Positions 48,330-60,979 of a stretch of 64,000 nt of DNA are shown piece by piece (the first letter of the stretch is position 1; each line of letters starts with the position of its first letter). Source of the stretch: Atrina japonica (lineage: Eukaryota; Mollusca; Bivalvia; Pterioida; Pinnidae). A program made the position numbers and the translations under genes. Below the pieces are notes generated by a model, which searched no databases, was not told where the DNA came from, and saw only the letters and a program-made list of their open reading frames with translations. The stretch is from assembly GCA_030159075.1 (NCBI GenBank), contig BROG01000076.1:1196001-1260000 (forward strand). Reading direction: 5' to 3'.

Positions 48330-49545
48330 CAAATAAACTTCGCTCTCTAAGTATTGATGTTTGTAGGTTTTATTCCCTCTTTGGTTTTTTGTAGTTTTTT
48401 AGAAATAATTGGCTTACTACTCTGCTTTACTAAATTCCTTAAGCTAACTTTCAGTGAAAAGTATCTGAAATTTGAGAATGTCAATCGATACTAGCGGTTT
48501 TTTTTTACAGGAGCATCTTGTTTTAAAATATTTAGATATATAGACAAATATATATTCAAAGATGCTTTGAAAACTGTCTACTGTCCTATGCATAGTGTAA
48601 CAGACTTTTTCATGTTTACCTCGACTTAATACTACACAATGGCAGTGCTTGGTATTGTTTCACACCTTCATATTTAAACACAAAAATATTTTACACTTGA
48701 ATTTGCAAATTTTCTTATCAGCAAGGTTATCGCATTAATATAATATATACTCGTGAGAACACAGAAAATGGTCTTTAGAGATTTTATTGCTCATCGAAGC
48801 TACCCCGTTTGCTCGCAGATGTCCAAACTCTGGTATTTGTTAACGGCTACAATATGAATCACATAGCTATCAGTAAGTGATTTACAGCATACCTGCTGAC
48901 AAATTTACTTGTGTGAGTATTCGATACACAGTCTGTGGTCGAGGCTCTATACCAGTAGGTCGTTTGTTTTGGCATATTTTAAATTTCGATTTTGATAACA
49001 CCTTGTTGTATTTTAAACTTTGCTACCACCCAGTATCGGCAGTGTCATTAAAAGGTGATTTCTTTTTTTTTTCGTTATGTTTCAAGGATACCCCACATAT
49101 GTTTTTGATTTATATATATAAAACAGCTGTGGAAATGGAAATTAACATTTTACCTGATATAGTGGGAGAAATATTAGCCTTACATATCTAGTGTAATAAT
49201 TTAGATATCATTTTACCAGTATGCTATCACATTCAGACATTCTATTTTCAGCTACACGTAATTTTGATATGCACACATATTCCTATTTAGGTCATTACTT
49301 GTTGAAGCTTATACTTTGTACAAGCCAAAATCGGATTAACGTTCTCATATAAAACACTAACGTGTGTAAATCTCAATATTTCAATACACAAAGTTTACCT
49401 TTATAATGTCTAGTACATCCTAATTTTATGTAACATGATCGTCCAATTTTTATTTGCTAGTTGTTTGTTTTTATTACAAATGTACGCTAGCCATTTTTCA
49501 AACTTTCTATTTTGCGTCATCTGTGACATACCTGTGTAATAGGTT
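48330..49545. other. Non-coding stretch, nothing recognised
   Basis: A 104-aa frame at 48877-49191 has no recognisable motif. Confidence 0.4.
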
Positions 49546-49551
49546 GAATTT

Positions 49552-49690
49552 ATTTAACGTGCCACGCCTCTCAACACATGGGGCTAAGGGTTTAAATCTT
49601 ATCCGAGATTCAGATTTTTGACTTTTTATGTCAAGCGCTAGCAAGAAAAATGTAAGACTTCCTCTCGAAAGGCAATCTGAGGCCTTAACT
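49552..49690 (-). mobile_element. SINE fragment (family 3), minus strand
   Basis: AACGTGCCACGCCTCTCAAC, GGGTTTAAATCTTATCCGAG and AAGCGCTAGCAAGAAA follow the 3' part of the copy at 43325-43425 in the same order and orientation. Confidence 0.55.
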
Positions 49691-49708
49691 ACGCAACCCT
49701 CAGTGTTT

Positions 49709-49709
<1 letters not shown>

Positions 49710-49779
<70 letters not shown>

Positions 49780-49781
49780 AG

Positions 49782-49844
<63 letters not shown>

Positions 49845-49870
49845 GACAGACAGACAGACAGATATATAGA
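49710..49870. repeat. (GATA)n(GACA)n microsatellite
   Basis: About 33 GATA units with one AAAG interruption near 49779, then GACA units. It generates poly-Ile-Tyr-Leu-Ser artefact frames. Confidence 0.95.
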
Positions 49871-49874
49871 CAGA

Positions 49875-50590
49875 CAGATAGCTACATAGATATGTACATA
49901 CACACAATTTACCTGCCTACCAACCTACCTGTATATATACATTCATACAGACATACACATAGACAGGCAAGAAGACAGGAAGACATGTATTCATCCATCT
50001 ATCCACCAATCAATCCATCCATTCTTCCATCCATCTAGTCCAGTTATAGATTCTACTAATTACCAATGGTCAAATTTCTTTCATTAATGCACACCTTGCC
50101 ACTTATAGTGATAAACCTCCAGAATATGTTATAACTATTGGTTTTTAAAGTTGTATTGATGCAATATGAAATGCTATTTTCCCACAGAATTTAAATTCAA
50201 CTTTCTAATACGAAGTTAGCGTTCTTAAAATTGATATGCCATTAACTATTGCCGAAATGACAAAATTTTATTATTTGCTGTCTCTTGTTTCATTTCTCGT
50301 AGTCTTGCAATTTTCCAGTAAAACATGATCGTTACCAATGGCGAGGAAAAGTTTGTAATTTGCCTTTTTTGTCATTTTATAGCAGAACAATTTAGATTTT
50401 TCTCATCAACAGAAGCAAACGTGTAACTATCCCCGAAATACAAAATGTGTTACACAGTGCAAAATGTTTCTATCCATTAGATAGGTCATTTGTAAAATAA
50501 AAGAAAAAGAAGAGCATGGTCTAAATACCCTTTTGTATATCTATAATCCCGGATGGGTCAAATGATTTTTTATTAATACGAATTCTCATT
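49875..50590. other. Non-coding stretch, nothing recognised
   Basis: Short CATC/CATT-rich region at 49985-50035; otherwise nothing. Confidence 0.4.
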
Positions 50591-50594
50591 CTTG

Positions 50595-50744
50595 AAGGGG
50601 CAATAGCTGTTTTTTTAATCTTCCCTTTTATTTGATTGATATATAATAACAAAACACAGACATATACAGATATAAAAATTCTTAAATTCCTATATATTTT
50701 GTGTTTGCTTGAGAAACCCAGTTTTACAATAATTCACATTATTA

Positions 50745-50775
<31 letters not shown>

Positions 50776-50959
50776 AATTCAGCTTTACTATTTGTATATC
50801 CATACCACACTGGAACTGACCTTATTTTCACAAAATATATAGGAATATAAGATTTTCATGCCTGTGTATAGCTCTTACTTGTTATATTACATCAGGTACA
50901 AGTAGTAAAAGTAGAAAAAAAAACGATTTTTTTTCTATATAGACAGCTAATACCCTTTT
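50595..50959. mobile_element. MITE with AGCTGT-type inverted ends, copy 1
   Basis: The left end AAGGGGCAATAGCTGT (50595-50610) and right end ACAGCTAATACCCTTTT (50943-50959) are inverted. The interior shares ATATATTTTGTGTTTGCTTG, CCACACTGG, GACCTTAT-TT-AC-AAATATA, AGGAATATAAGATTT and ATGCCTGTGTATA with 52323-52780. A (TGAT)n run (50738-50775) sits inside. No coding sequence. Confidence 0.75.
50738..50775. repeat. (TGAT)n microsatellite
   Basis: About eight TGAT units inside the MITE. Confidence 0.9.
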
Positions 50960-50964
50960 AAGTC

Positions 50965-52020
50965 TAAATATATACATTAATCTCTTTAATTATTTTCACA
51001 GAAATCACACATTAAATTAAAGATAGCGAAACGGGTGTATTTTAGGAACTATTGAAGCATACAATTTAACAGGCTGATATTTCACTACAATATGAAGCTA
51101 TGAAGCTCAACATAATTGACCGCTGATTATCTTAAAGTTACCAGCGGATAATGTCCTTCCAAAGGAACCCCAGTAATGGGATGTTTTGAGCAAGGTAAAT
51201 AATTAAATGCTTTGAAAAGCGAGGAATAGTTGTGGAAAGTTTGATATATTTTTAAATTGGACAGGTTTAACAACGCAAATTAGATTTTAACTGATCGTTT
51301 TAGGGGAAAAAGTCTGATAAGAATAAGAGATATCCGATTACACAAATGAAGAGAGCTAGCCGGCATTTTGACCCTGTCAAAACTTATTTTTACCTGTGAT
51401 CATTTTGTTGATTTACAAGCGGGTAAAGATCAACATATATGTTGAGATGGTTATCGTATTTTCACTCACAATTAACTCTGAAGAAAAAGATCTTCAATAT
51501 CATTGATGAAAAATGGCAATGTTGTATTAAAGTTAACGTGATTGAATAAATAAAGACCAACGGAAGGGATTGTTAGCTGTAACTGTAGCTTAACCCGTAA
51601 CAAAATACCTGAGAGAAAAATGATACATGCGTAATCAATTTTGCTTCCGTCGGGTGGTAAATTGCATTTTCAGGTAAAATAATAAGATTTTTGACAAATC
51701 CTTTACATTTTACGAATTTTTGGAATCCGGAGGTTAAGTTATGTATATGTTGTATATGTGAAATACCAGTGATTTACAAAAGAAAAATGTAACTTTATAA
51801 ACATAATTTATATATTGTTTTATTACATGGTTTAATAAAATACAATTCAATTAAAATTACAGGCACGGCAATGAGGGATTCAAATTAAATTTTCAATCTT
51901 ATGTGAAATCGACCTCTCACATGTGAGGTAAGGAGAAGGATTTTCGAAAATTGATTCGATGAAACATAACAAAAGAAATAAATTGTCTTAAAGATGATAT
52001 TTTTTATAAGCTGGCAAGGT
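50965..52020. other. Non-coding stretch, nothing recognised
   Basis: No supported feature. Confidence 0.4.
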
Positions 52021-52029
52021 CAACATGTT

Positions 52030-52081
52030 TTGTTGTTGTTGTTGTTGCTGATGTTGTTGTTGTTGTTGTTGTTGTTGTTGT
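52030..52081. repeat. (TTG)n microsatellite
   Basis: About 17 units with one GCTGA interruption. Confidence 0.95.
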
Positions 52082-52322
52082 GTTAGAGTTGCTCTAGTAT
52101 TTCATATATGGAAACCACAAATCGGCTTATATGTAATTTTTTATATATCCACTTTCATTTACTTAGACATACATTTTTAAATTTTTTTAAAACTTTCAAA
52201 TTGTCAATTGACAATATTATCTACGATTATAATTATCAAATAACCTTATGAAAAAACACTTATTAAATAGAATGACACCATTCGTCATACATTTGCACTA
52301 AACATTGATAGAAATGTATTAA

Positions 52323-52780
<458 letters not shown>

Positions 52781-52784
52781 AACT

Positions 52785-53450
52785 ACAACATCAGAACCAC
52801 CGTGCAATATTTTACTTATATCTATACATCCAAGCCTTAATATTTATCTAAATTCATGTAATAGAACTAAGGGCCATTTTATAGTAAGTATATATATATA
52901 TCGTGTCGTGATGAACTGTGGCATCAAGCATAAAACGCAATCTTAATATATTTGCAAAAAAATCTTAATATTTTGCCCTACACAAATGTCTATTTTGTCT
53001 ATTTTGTGAACTTTATAAAAGTACAATGTATGATATAAAATACTAACAACTGGTGACCTATAGTTATTCACCATCATTTGTTGGTTTTATTCAACACTTT
53101 TTGAAGTTTATTTTTGAACGGTTTTCAGTTTCACACCACAGCAGTATCGAAGAAGGGATGGGACCAACATTTTTAGCATCCAGTTACTTAATAATACTAA
53201 GGTTTTATACTGATGTGATGTATGAAAACAGTGTTTTCTTTCTTATTTTTTATATTAATATTTGAATATCATTATGTATGGCATACAATGGTTCAAAGTA
53301 AATCAAGCATTTCTGTTGAATGTTTAGAATATGACTCCTGTTAAAGCCAGTGTTACATATCATACTTATAACCTTTTATTGCAATGGTTATGTTCATTTC
53401 TTCCACAGAGTGAATGCTACCTTGTACTTCTTCAGTGTAATATAAAACGA
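52785..53450. other. Non-coding stretch, nothing recognised
   Basis: No supported feature. Confidence 0.4.
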
Positions 53451-53454
53451 ATAA

Positions 53455-53640
53455 ATAACAAAGGATATCCGAAGCTCGAAGTCCATTCGAATACGGCAAA
53501 TTACATATAACAAGGGTCCCAACACAAAGAACGATTGCAAATCTCAAACGGGGTATGACCAGGTGTCCGGCAGGAGTTTTCCTGTAAGTGTGCCATACCC
53601 GTTGTAAATGTTCCAAGGTAACATCTCGAGTCAATATGAA
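53455..53640 (-). mobile_element. Retroelement 3' tail, subfamily B
   Basis: On the minus strand: ACCTTGGAACATTTACAACG GGTATGG, CCGGACACCTGGTCATACCC, GTTTGAGATTTGCAATCGTT, then AATGGACTTCGAGCTTCGGA. Same order as the tail at 31590-31760. Confidence 0.7.
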
Positions 53641-53755
53641 ATACAAATAAATAAAAATTAACTTAAGTCTTGTATCGTCGATGTCTCATCGTAAAGTGAT
53701 TCTCTACTTTATTTAATTTCAGAAACAGCTTAACCATGTTTTTTTCTCGTTTCAG

Positions 53756-53810
53756 GGCAGAACTTGTAACAGAACATAAATTTGGAAAACATGTTTTCTT
53801 GAAAGGATGA
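53756..53810 (+). other. Possible 3'-terminal exon end
   Basis: A strong acceptor (CATGTTTTTTTCTCGTTTCAG, ending 53755) precedes an open stretch whose second frame reads AELVTEHKFGKHVFLKG and then TGA at 53808-53810. No family is recognised and no polyadenylation signal is seen close by. Seventeen open codons are not significant on their own. Confidence 0.18.
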
Positions 53811-53969
53811 CTAATTATATATAGATACACTTACTATTTACATTCCAGATTGAAAACAAGATGGTATTCATGTTTACAAATTCCCACAGAAGTGTATTGA
53901 GTATTGGTATACCATAAAGATACACATTCGCTTGCTACATTACTTTTTTTTTTCAAGCCATCTGTTTTT

Positions 53970-54480
53970 ATTGCTTGCTTACTCCTCCATTGAACCTGAT
54001 CCCATATCCTGATTTCCAGAGGTCCTTGTTTGTTCGATGTTCACCAGATATGCTTGAAAGTTTAAGAAGTTTTATGATCGATACAGGGATCTTGTTAAAC
54101 ATTATGAAGTCCCCCTCTCAGGAATATTTAATAGTATTCTTGAGCACGACCACAGATTGTGTCCACCTATTGCCAATCGTGCCTTTCACCGAATTTGACC
54201 TTTTCACCAAACTTGACTTTTTTACTGAATTGAGCTGTTCATCGAACTAGAAAGGTTACCATGGAATGTTTGCAATGGTTTGGCATGCCAGCAGAGGACG
54301 CTGACTTCTTCCGGACACCTGGTCCTATCACAATTGTTCTTGTTGAGACCATTTGCACATCTAATTCGTTGTGTTCTAATGGACTTGAGTTTCGACTATC
54401 TATTGGTACTTCTTTATTTCTACTTGTATATGTATCCTGGACATCCTGAAGATTTATACTTTGGTATATGAGATTTTTTC
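53970..54480 (+). pseudogene. Chimeric RT retroelement remnant (A and B segments)
   Basis: Starts with an A-tail piece (TTGCTTACTCCTCCATTGAA, TTCCAGAGGTCCTTGTTTGT, ATGTTCACCAGATATG). Then comes the RT C-terminus (54055-54115, frame reading KKFYDRYRDLVKHYEVPLS), then a long B tail (ACCACAGATTGTGTCCACC, TTTTCACCAAACTTGAC, CATGGAATGTTTGCAATGG, CATGCCAGCAGAGGACGCTG, GGACACCTGGTCCTATCACA, TCTAATGGACTTGAGTTTCG). It closes with the shared terminal motif GTATCCTGGACATCCTGAAG ATTTATACTTTGGTATATGAG. The overlapping open frames at 53975, 54261 and 54280 are tail sequence. The A-tail piece upstream of RT sequence is out of normal order, so copies have recombined or inserted head to tail. Confidence 0.75.
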
Positions 54481-54489
54481 ATGATAAAA

Positions 54490-55265
54490 TAAATAACAAT
54501 TTGATTAATCATATTCTTTCTAATCAACTTGTTTATACCATCATAGTATTACAATGCATATCATAAGGGTGTGTGATATGGATTTCGAATCTCTATCAGG
54601 GATCTTAAATTTATAATCCATGTCTCCCTTCTGTGTTGTTATACCACTCTCAAGTGGTTATATAGACGAAGCTGCAATTAGTTCAAAATAAAATACAAAT
54701 AACCAACAGGGCTGAATAAATCTCAACGGCCGATCCCGCACTACTACCGTAACGAAATGTTTGTACATGGAGTTACACGGAGGACAAAGTTGGCGATTAA
54801 AGTATTTGGAAGGAAAGAGGCACTTCATTAAAGTCTCTAACAATGCTGGGGTTCCAACCTATGATATATTGATGTAAAATCTGAAGATTGAAACGACGTA
54901 CAATTTTGACGCGATTATGAGAGTCCGAACCCGATAGTATGTAGACGTGATGTGCGCGAATAATCGATACTACCAATTAGCGAATGTCAGTTATGGTAAA
55001 AACAAATTCAACAACTCGTGTCAATTGATTATCATGTTTATCTAACTCTCGTTAGTTAACTTTCAAAATTTGAAAAGACGCTGTAAACTTCGAGTTAGAT
55101 AACTGTGTCGATGAAATGAAAAACAAAAACATTCAGAAAAAAAACCCCAGTTATTTCGAATACTGTTGGTCGATATATTGATATGTTGACACTTTTTAGT
55201 CTTTTATCACTCAAATCTGATTCCTGAACAATTAATTTTATAACGGAGACTTATATATAATAGTC
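54490..55265. other. Non-coding stretch, nothing recognised
   Basis: A short inverted pair TTATCTAACTC / GAGTTAGATAA (about 55039 and 55093) is the only structure seen. Confidence 0.4.
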
Positions 55266-55267
55266 TG

Positions 55268-55269
<2 letters not shown>

Positions 55270-55344
<75 letters not shown>
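55270..55344. repeat. (TA)n microsatellite
   Basis: About 75 bp of pure TA. Confidence 0.95.
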
Positions 55345-55348
<4 letters not shown>

Positions 55349-55355
55349 CATTAAA

Positions 55356-55527
55356 TACAGTCAAACTTAGTTCATAATTGCGACTCAAAGTAAAAAGCAA
55401 TAGTCGTTATAGACAGGTGGCCTTTATAAAGATGTTTATTCAACAAGTTACCAAAGATTATTCTGAATGACATTAATAGGCAGGTGCCTTTTGTATAGAG
55501 ATAACATTTAATGCAATTTTGACTGTA
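55356..55527. mobile_element. MITE with perfect TACAGTCAAA inverted ends
   Basis: TACAGTCAAA (55356-55365) and TTTGACTGTA (55518-55527) are perfect inverted termini around about 150 bp that include GTCGTTATAGACAGGTGGCC and AGGCAGGTGCC. Non-coding. It lies next to a (TA)n tract. Confidence 0.7.
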
Positions 55528-55529
55528 CA

Positions 55530-56316
55530 GTTTAATGACAGGTTGTTAGTAGCATTTTACCTGTTTGATTGCCCACCTGAATTATCTTCTACATATCGGT
55601 GTCATTAATGATTTGTTAGCATATTTTTACACAAAACACATGCTATTATTTACATGCTGATTAACTCAAACATACTACTTTTAGTGTGCATTTCTTATTC
55701 TTGTTTTCTCCGACAGCTTCGCTTTCGATACAAGAAAAGATATCTTTCTTATTTAATACTTTATCATGAATAATGTGATTCCTGTCACTTTCCTTTTTGA
55801 TCATGTTTTTCTCCACCTTGTAATTTTCTAATAATACAGATCTTTTAGTTAAATTTTAAATACTTAATTATGCATCAGAAGAAATGGCAGTATTTCAGGC
55901 TTGTTGATCATCCAGTGTCTATAATTCTCTTTGACATTTATGTTATAAGTTTGAAATTCCTGGTCCGCGCGTTTAGCTCTGTATAATTCTTGTATTTGTA
56001 CTTTTACCTTTGGGTAAAAAAAAAAAAACACGTCGTGATCATACATATTTGCTACAATACACATCCTTCTCTTGATAACCGCTTTCATTGCATCAGTGCT
56101 ACCAATCCAATGTCTCGGAAAAGAAACATTAATTTTAGTTAGTAACGCTAGTGAATAAATGAACAATCAGCCCGAAGTATTTATCAGCAGTTAACATTGT
56201 CGCCTTGTAGTGCTAATATATCTGCGACATGCAAAATATTATAATTTCTGTATCCTCCTAGAACACAGGTACTTGATCTTTAATTTTCACACTAACAATG
56301 TCTGTAAAATACTAAG

Positions 56317-56318
<2 letters not shown>
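55530..56318. other. Non-coding stretch, nothing recognised
   Basis: A 100-aa minus frame at 55864-56166 shows no motif. Confidence 0.4.

Positions 56319-56321
<3 letters not shown>

Positions 56322-56380
<59 letters not shown>
56322..56380. repeat. (TC)n microsatellite
   Basis: About 58 bp of CT repeats. Confidence 0.95.
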
Positions 56381-56384
<4 letters not shown>

Positions 56385-57059
56385 AGAAGCTCGTGCTCCA
56401 TATACTACATTTCTAGAGTTGTATCTGTTTAATTAGATTCGACACCCTAGGATATATAGTGTTGTTAGTTTTTGTGCTTATTTTGAACCCTCTTACTTTT
56501 GAATTCCGATTTAATTGAAATGATATTGATTCACCGACCTTTTTTTATTTTGAAACCTATGTTAATTCGAAAGAAAAAGAATATTCAACTTCCTTCGAAT
56601 CCAATACATCCAGGTTCGACTATAAATGTATGTATGAATTATAGACAAGTTTACGCCTAAGGAAAATCAAGGTTGATCAGATAGCACTTTGCATTCTCTG
56701 CCGTCCGGTCCCTCCCTCCTTAAGTTTGTCAAGCTCTTAAAATACAAATGTCCTATAAAATAAATGAAAATGATAAATTTGACAACGTATTTTCACTAAA
56801 AAAAAGAAAACATATGCTCGTGACAATGTATTTCTAATTTCACAAAAGTGTGTGTGTTCTTTTTCTTCCCAGGAAAGGATTAATCCTGTTTTTCAAAATG
56901 AAAATGAAGCCAAACATAACGTAGTTATGAGTAAACATTGGTTCGGTATTGAATAGTTCCGGGTTTACAGTTATAAATAACTGTTATGCCTGCGTATGCT
57001 CTAGATGATCCAGAAACCACAAGAAGAAGAATCAGGAGCACAGCTGTATCTAGTGGAAA

Positions 57060-57125
57060 TCACCATGAATAACCAATCACCTTGATCAGTTTAAGTGCAT
57101 GAGTACTCATTGTATCAAACCATTG
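57060..57125 (-). other. Possible terminal exon, minus strand
   Basis: On the minus strand a good acceptor (TAATCTTTCTTACAG) precedes a 22-codon open stretch reading QWFDTMSTHALKLIK, then VIGYSW and TGA at 57062-57060. The other two frames stop early. Short, no family recognised, and no upstream exon is known. Weak. Confidence 0.12.
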
Positions 57126-57636
57126 CTGTAAGAAAGATTATATACGTCATTATTTTCATCAAAATAATATGTGTTTTTTTTATCTAAATAATATATGTTT
57201 TCCTAACGTGAGAAATATTCATTCAATGCACCGTGTGGTAAGGTGGGAAAAAGAAAAATATTATGTAATAAAAAATTTTTAAGATAACATTAACCATGTA
57301 CTTTGCATGCTTTTTGAAAAAATATGAAACTCATTTTTCGTGAACGACCGTATAGCAAGCCAAAAATAAACTGGATCCAAATATGAAAAATGAATTTATG
57401 TGAGTGCGTATGTTGTGCCGTGTGTGGTGTGCCGCGTCTATATAATTTTGGATAAAATTTTAATCAAATCCTACAGAAACTATAATACGACGTTTGTTGG
57501 CTAATAACGTCTTCAATATCGAATACTTGATATGCAATATAACAGATCAGAATCATCGTCTGCATGTGTATTCTTGTCACGTTCTAAGGCGACAATGGTA
57601 ATAGGTTAATGTCTGTCTCTTTTCTCTTGCTTTCAG

Positions 57637-57716
57637 CTATTTCTTAAAGTTTCCATTAGAAGGAATCTTCCCTGTTCCACAATCCCTAATTTGTTTAATT
57701 GGAATTCTCCCACATG
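57637..57716 (+). other. Possible 80-nt internal exon
   Basis: The best polypyrimidine tract and acceptor in the window (GTCTGTCTCTTTTCTCTTGC TTTCAG, ending 57636) precedes 80 nt and a donor-like ACATG|GTATGAGT. One frame, after one leading nucleotide, reads YFLKFPLEGIFPVPQSL then ICLIGILPHG, a hydrophobic stretch, and stays open beyond the donor for 18 more codons. No family is recognised. Conservation or transcript data would be needed to promote it. Confidence 0.22.
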
Positions 57717-57719
57717 GTA

Positions 57720-58530
57720 TGAGTATTGCTTTTATTCTTAGATACAGTTATATTATAATGACCACATCCTTTCGATAAGACTCAATAAGCCATGAATATA
57801 TCATACAGAAATACCCATATATGTCTGAAATTGGATTAAAATGGATCATATCACTGAAATCGAAATCAACTTTCCAAATCCGTATCTGTCCGAATCATTA
57901 TAATATTGCCATTTTAGTATTCTGCCATCTATTATTTAAGTCAATCTAGAAGTAGAAATATATGTGCTAATGTTCCTTAAATTATGACAAAATGTGGTCA
58001 ATTTTAGTTTACATAATTATTTACTTCCGTATCACAAGAGGCTGGAGGTGTAACTTTACCCTCTGTGCCTGACCCCTACGGTGATATCATGATATTTATA
58101 TTCGACTGATGTGTTTGCAAACTGCTCACAGAACAGGAAACGGCCAAAAGTACATGCCAATTAAGTCCTACATGGATCCGCAGGTCTGTGCAAAACTGAG
58201 AAAAAAATAGCAAAGGATGATGAGATTCAATCTCCCAATGCTACTAATAGACAAATATAAAGACATCTGAACATGGTCGAAAAGATGACATTACTAATTG
58301 TTGTCGTGGTTTGAATTTATGAATTACAGCAATTACAGAAAGGTAAAGAGAGATTGAATATGTTAATTGTGACATAAATTCTATAAACATTTGAAAAATG
58401 TATTGCCATTAACGATATCCTGTCATTGTAAACGAAAATAGTAACGTAAAAACAAACGAAACAGCAGCAACCACAATTAAATGAGTTATTATACTTATTC
58501 ATAAAAAGCAAGTGAACACACACCCACACA
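57720..58530. other. Non-coding stretch, nothing recognised
   Basis: No supported feature. Confidence 0.4.
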
Positions 58531-58532
58531 CA

Positions 58533-58795
<263 letters not shown>

Positions 58796-58993
58796 CTACA
58801 TTGTTTTCGAACTAAAAAGCAAACCAATGGAATCGAATAGGCGATCAGTCTCATTATGATGGAACAACGAAGTTCAAGGCAGAACAATAAAGTATAAATT
58901 TTTCTGAATGATAAATGTTGGTGTGACGTCTTGTTATAAATAAAGTACATTGTTGTGTGACGTCATATGAGGAACTTCATTTATAGCTGCGGG

Positions 58994-59127
<134 letters not shown>

Positions 59128-59129
59128 CT

Positions 59130-59840
59130 ACCAGGTGAAGCACTCTGATTGTGTATGCATTCAGGCGTTAATGTAAATATAACGACTAGATCTGCCAGAA
59201 CCGAAATCAATTTTATATTTTATGCTCCGGCTTTTTCCACTTTGCATTATAGAATCCGTCTACGACTTCCGAATTTCTCGATACTTTCCCTTTCCTCTGT
59301 GATACAAGAAGGAGAATTTCAAGTAAATAGTCTTGAAGAATTGTTGAATTAATACAATTTCTGACATCGATTGACTGTAACTTTGGGGAAATAAATAAAA
59401 GCGTTTAAATAATATGTCTTAAACTTATATATCGCTGATCATAAAAATTAAATTGTTCGGCCGTAGGCAAAACAGAGGGGCATAGACTATCTGTTGCCCG
59501 GAAGTCATAAAGTTATGAAATAAAAATTTTAAAAGTTTGATAAAGTTTTATACCGATTGGTAAAGGTCAAACGTATCATATCTCACCAGCTTGTATATTT
59601 GCTTTAGCTGTAGTCCACGTTTTTATGTCAATTTATTCGTTTTTTGTTATAAGGGGAAGATTTTTTAATATTTGATATTATTACAGAAATACATTCCTAA
59701 CAGAGGAAAAGATTTTTGTTTAAAGAAATTGTCGTTTTAATGGAGTCATTAACGAAATTTCAATGGAAAGCTGAAATTGTCTTAGGTTTGCGAGATAAGT
59801 TAATTTGACATTCTTTAGGATGAAAACTGTAAGGTTAGGA
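59130..59840. other. Non-coding stretch, nothing recognised
   Basis: No supported feature. Confidence 0.4.
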
Positions 59841-59844
59841 TACA

Positions 59845-60120
59845 ATATCCGCATATGAAATCCAGAGATGAGAGCAGGTGTTACGGAGAAGTGAGCAGAC
59901 CCTGTCCACCGCACACAGTCGCCGTGAGTCGACAGTCAAGTACAAATTAAAACAACTGATAAATAAATCCTCGTCAGTTAACACAACATTTCAATTAGTG
60001 AAACAATTTCAATGCGAACTATGTCATTTTCCAGACCGTTTGATTTGCTAAATGCTTATTTCCGTGATTCCTCATATCATTTTGGACATCAAATAGATTG
60101 CCTTCCTATATAAAATGATA
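59845..60120 (-). mobile_element. Old RT retroelement tail, minus strand
   Basis: On the minus strand: CTTGACTGTCGACTCACGGC, GTGCGGTGGACAGGGTCTGC, TCACTTCTCCGTAACACCTG, CTCTCATCTCTGGATTTCAT. Upstream sequence up to about 60120 weakly resembles the RT C-terminus (a TATAGGAAGG-like box). Highly diverged. Confidence 0.5.
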
Positions 60121-60214
60121 TGTAAGTCATTGGGGTTCTCGATTAAGAATTAAAGTATAAATTCTGTGCCATATCAGGCTTGGCCAGCTATTACATATCG
60201 TTCAAGTAGATATT

Positions 60215-60370
60215 TTAAACATAATACCAAAATTATACGAGTACTGAAAGACCAAAGCAAATACTCAATACAATTGTATCCGTATATAAGACTTCAGCAG
60301 TTGAGCTAGAACTTCAAATAGATGTAGAGTTCCGAAACAATGCGTGGTTTCATGCAAGGTCACAAAATAA
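60215..60370 (+). repeat. Dispersed repeat R2, diverged copy
   Basis: ACATAATACCAAAATTATAC, GACTTCAGCAGTTGAGCTAG AACTTC, GTTCCGAAACAATGCGTGG and TCATGCAAGGTCACAAAATA A follow the R2 order. Confidence 0.6.
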
Positions 60371-60416
60371 CCTTAACGTTTTCAAATGTCCTTCTAAGAG
60401 TAGAGTGCGTGCGTAC

Positions 60417-60421
60417 GTGTT

Positions 60422-60454
<33 letters not shown>
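60417..60454. repeat. (TG)n microsatellite
   Basis: About 37 bp of TG, with TTTG interruptions at its start. Confidence 0.9.
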
Positions 60455-60837
60455 TGTTGTATATGTTGAAATATTTACGCCCGACTCCTTGGTGCGGCAG
60501 CAGACCGAGTTCGTGACTCCTTCTCCACATACATTCAATACCATTTATTATTATAATATATCTTTATCAATGAAACAATGGTCAGAATTAAAAACATTCC
60601 ATCAATTCGCAACTAATCACAATAGCATACAAAATTAATGTGACATCGTTATAGCACGTATGAATATAACATAAAAGACGTTGCGGAACCTCAAAACCGG
60701 TTCCGGACGTATCTGGCAGAATATTGCATCATTTATGATATTATTATACCTTCTGTTAAAATCTCGTAATATAATTGGTCGAGAGAGTTTTTTCAATGAA
60801 AATTTTCAATGTCACGCGCTCAGTTAACAAAGATAAA

Positions 60838-60975
60838 GAAGCCAGAGTGACATTTCAAAAAATGTCGCATGCGCGAACGTTATGCGTGTACGGTTCGTCT
60901 CAGTAAGCCAGGGCGACATTTCAAAAAAATCCACATGCACCAACGTTATGCGCGTACAGTTCATCCCAATAAGAG
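60838..60975 (+). repeat. ~67-bp direct tandem duplication
   Basis: AAGCCAG(A/G)G(T/C)GACATTTC opens both copies (60838 and 60905). Each continues through CAACGTTATGCG-like and GTACGGTTC/GTACAGTTC segments. About 80% identical by eye. Confidence 0.75.
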
Positions 60976-60979
60976 CTTT

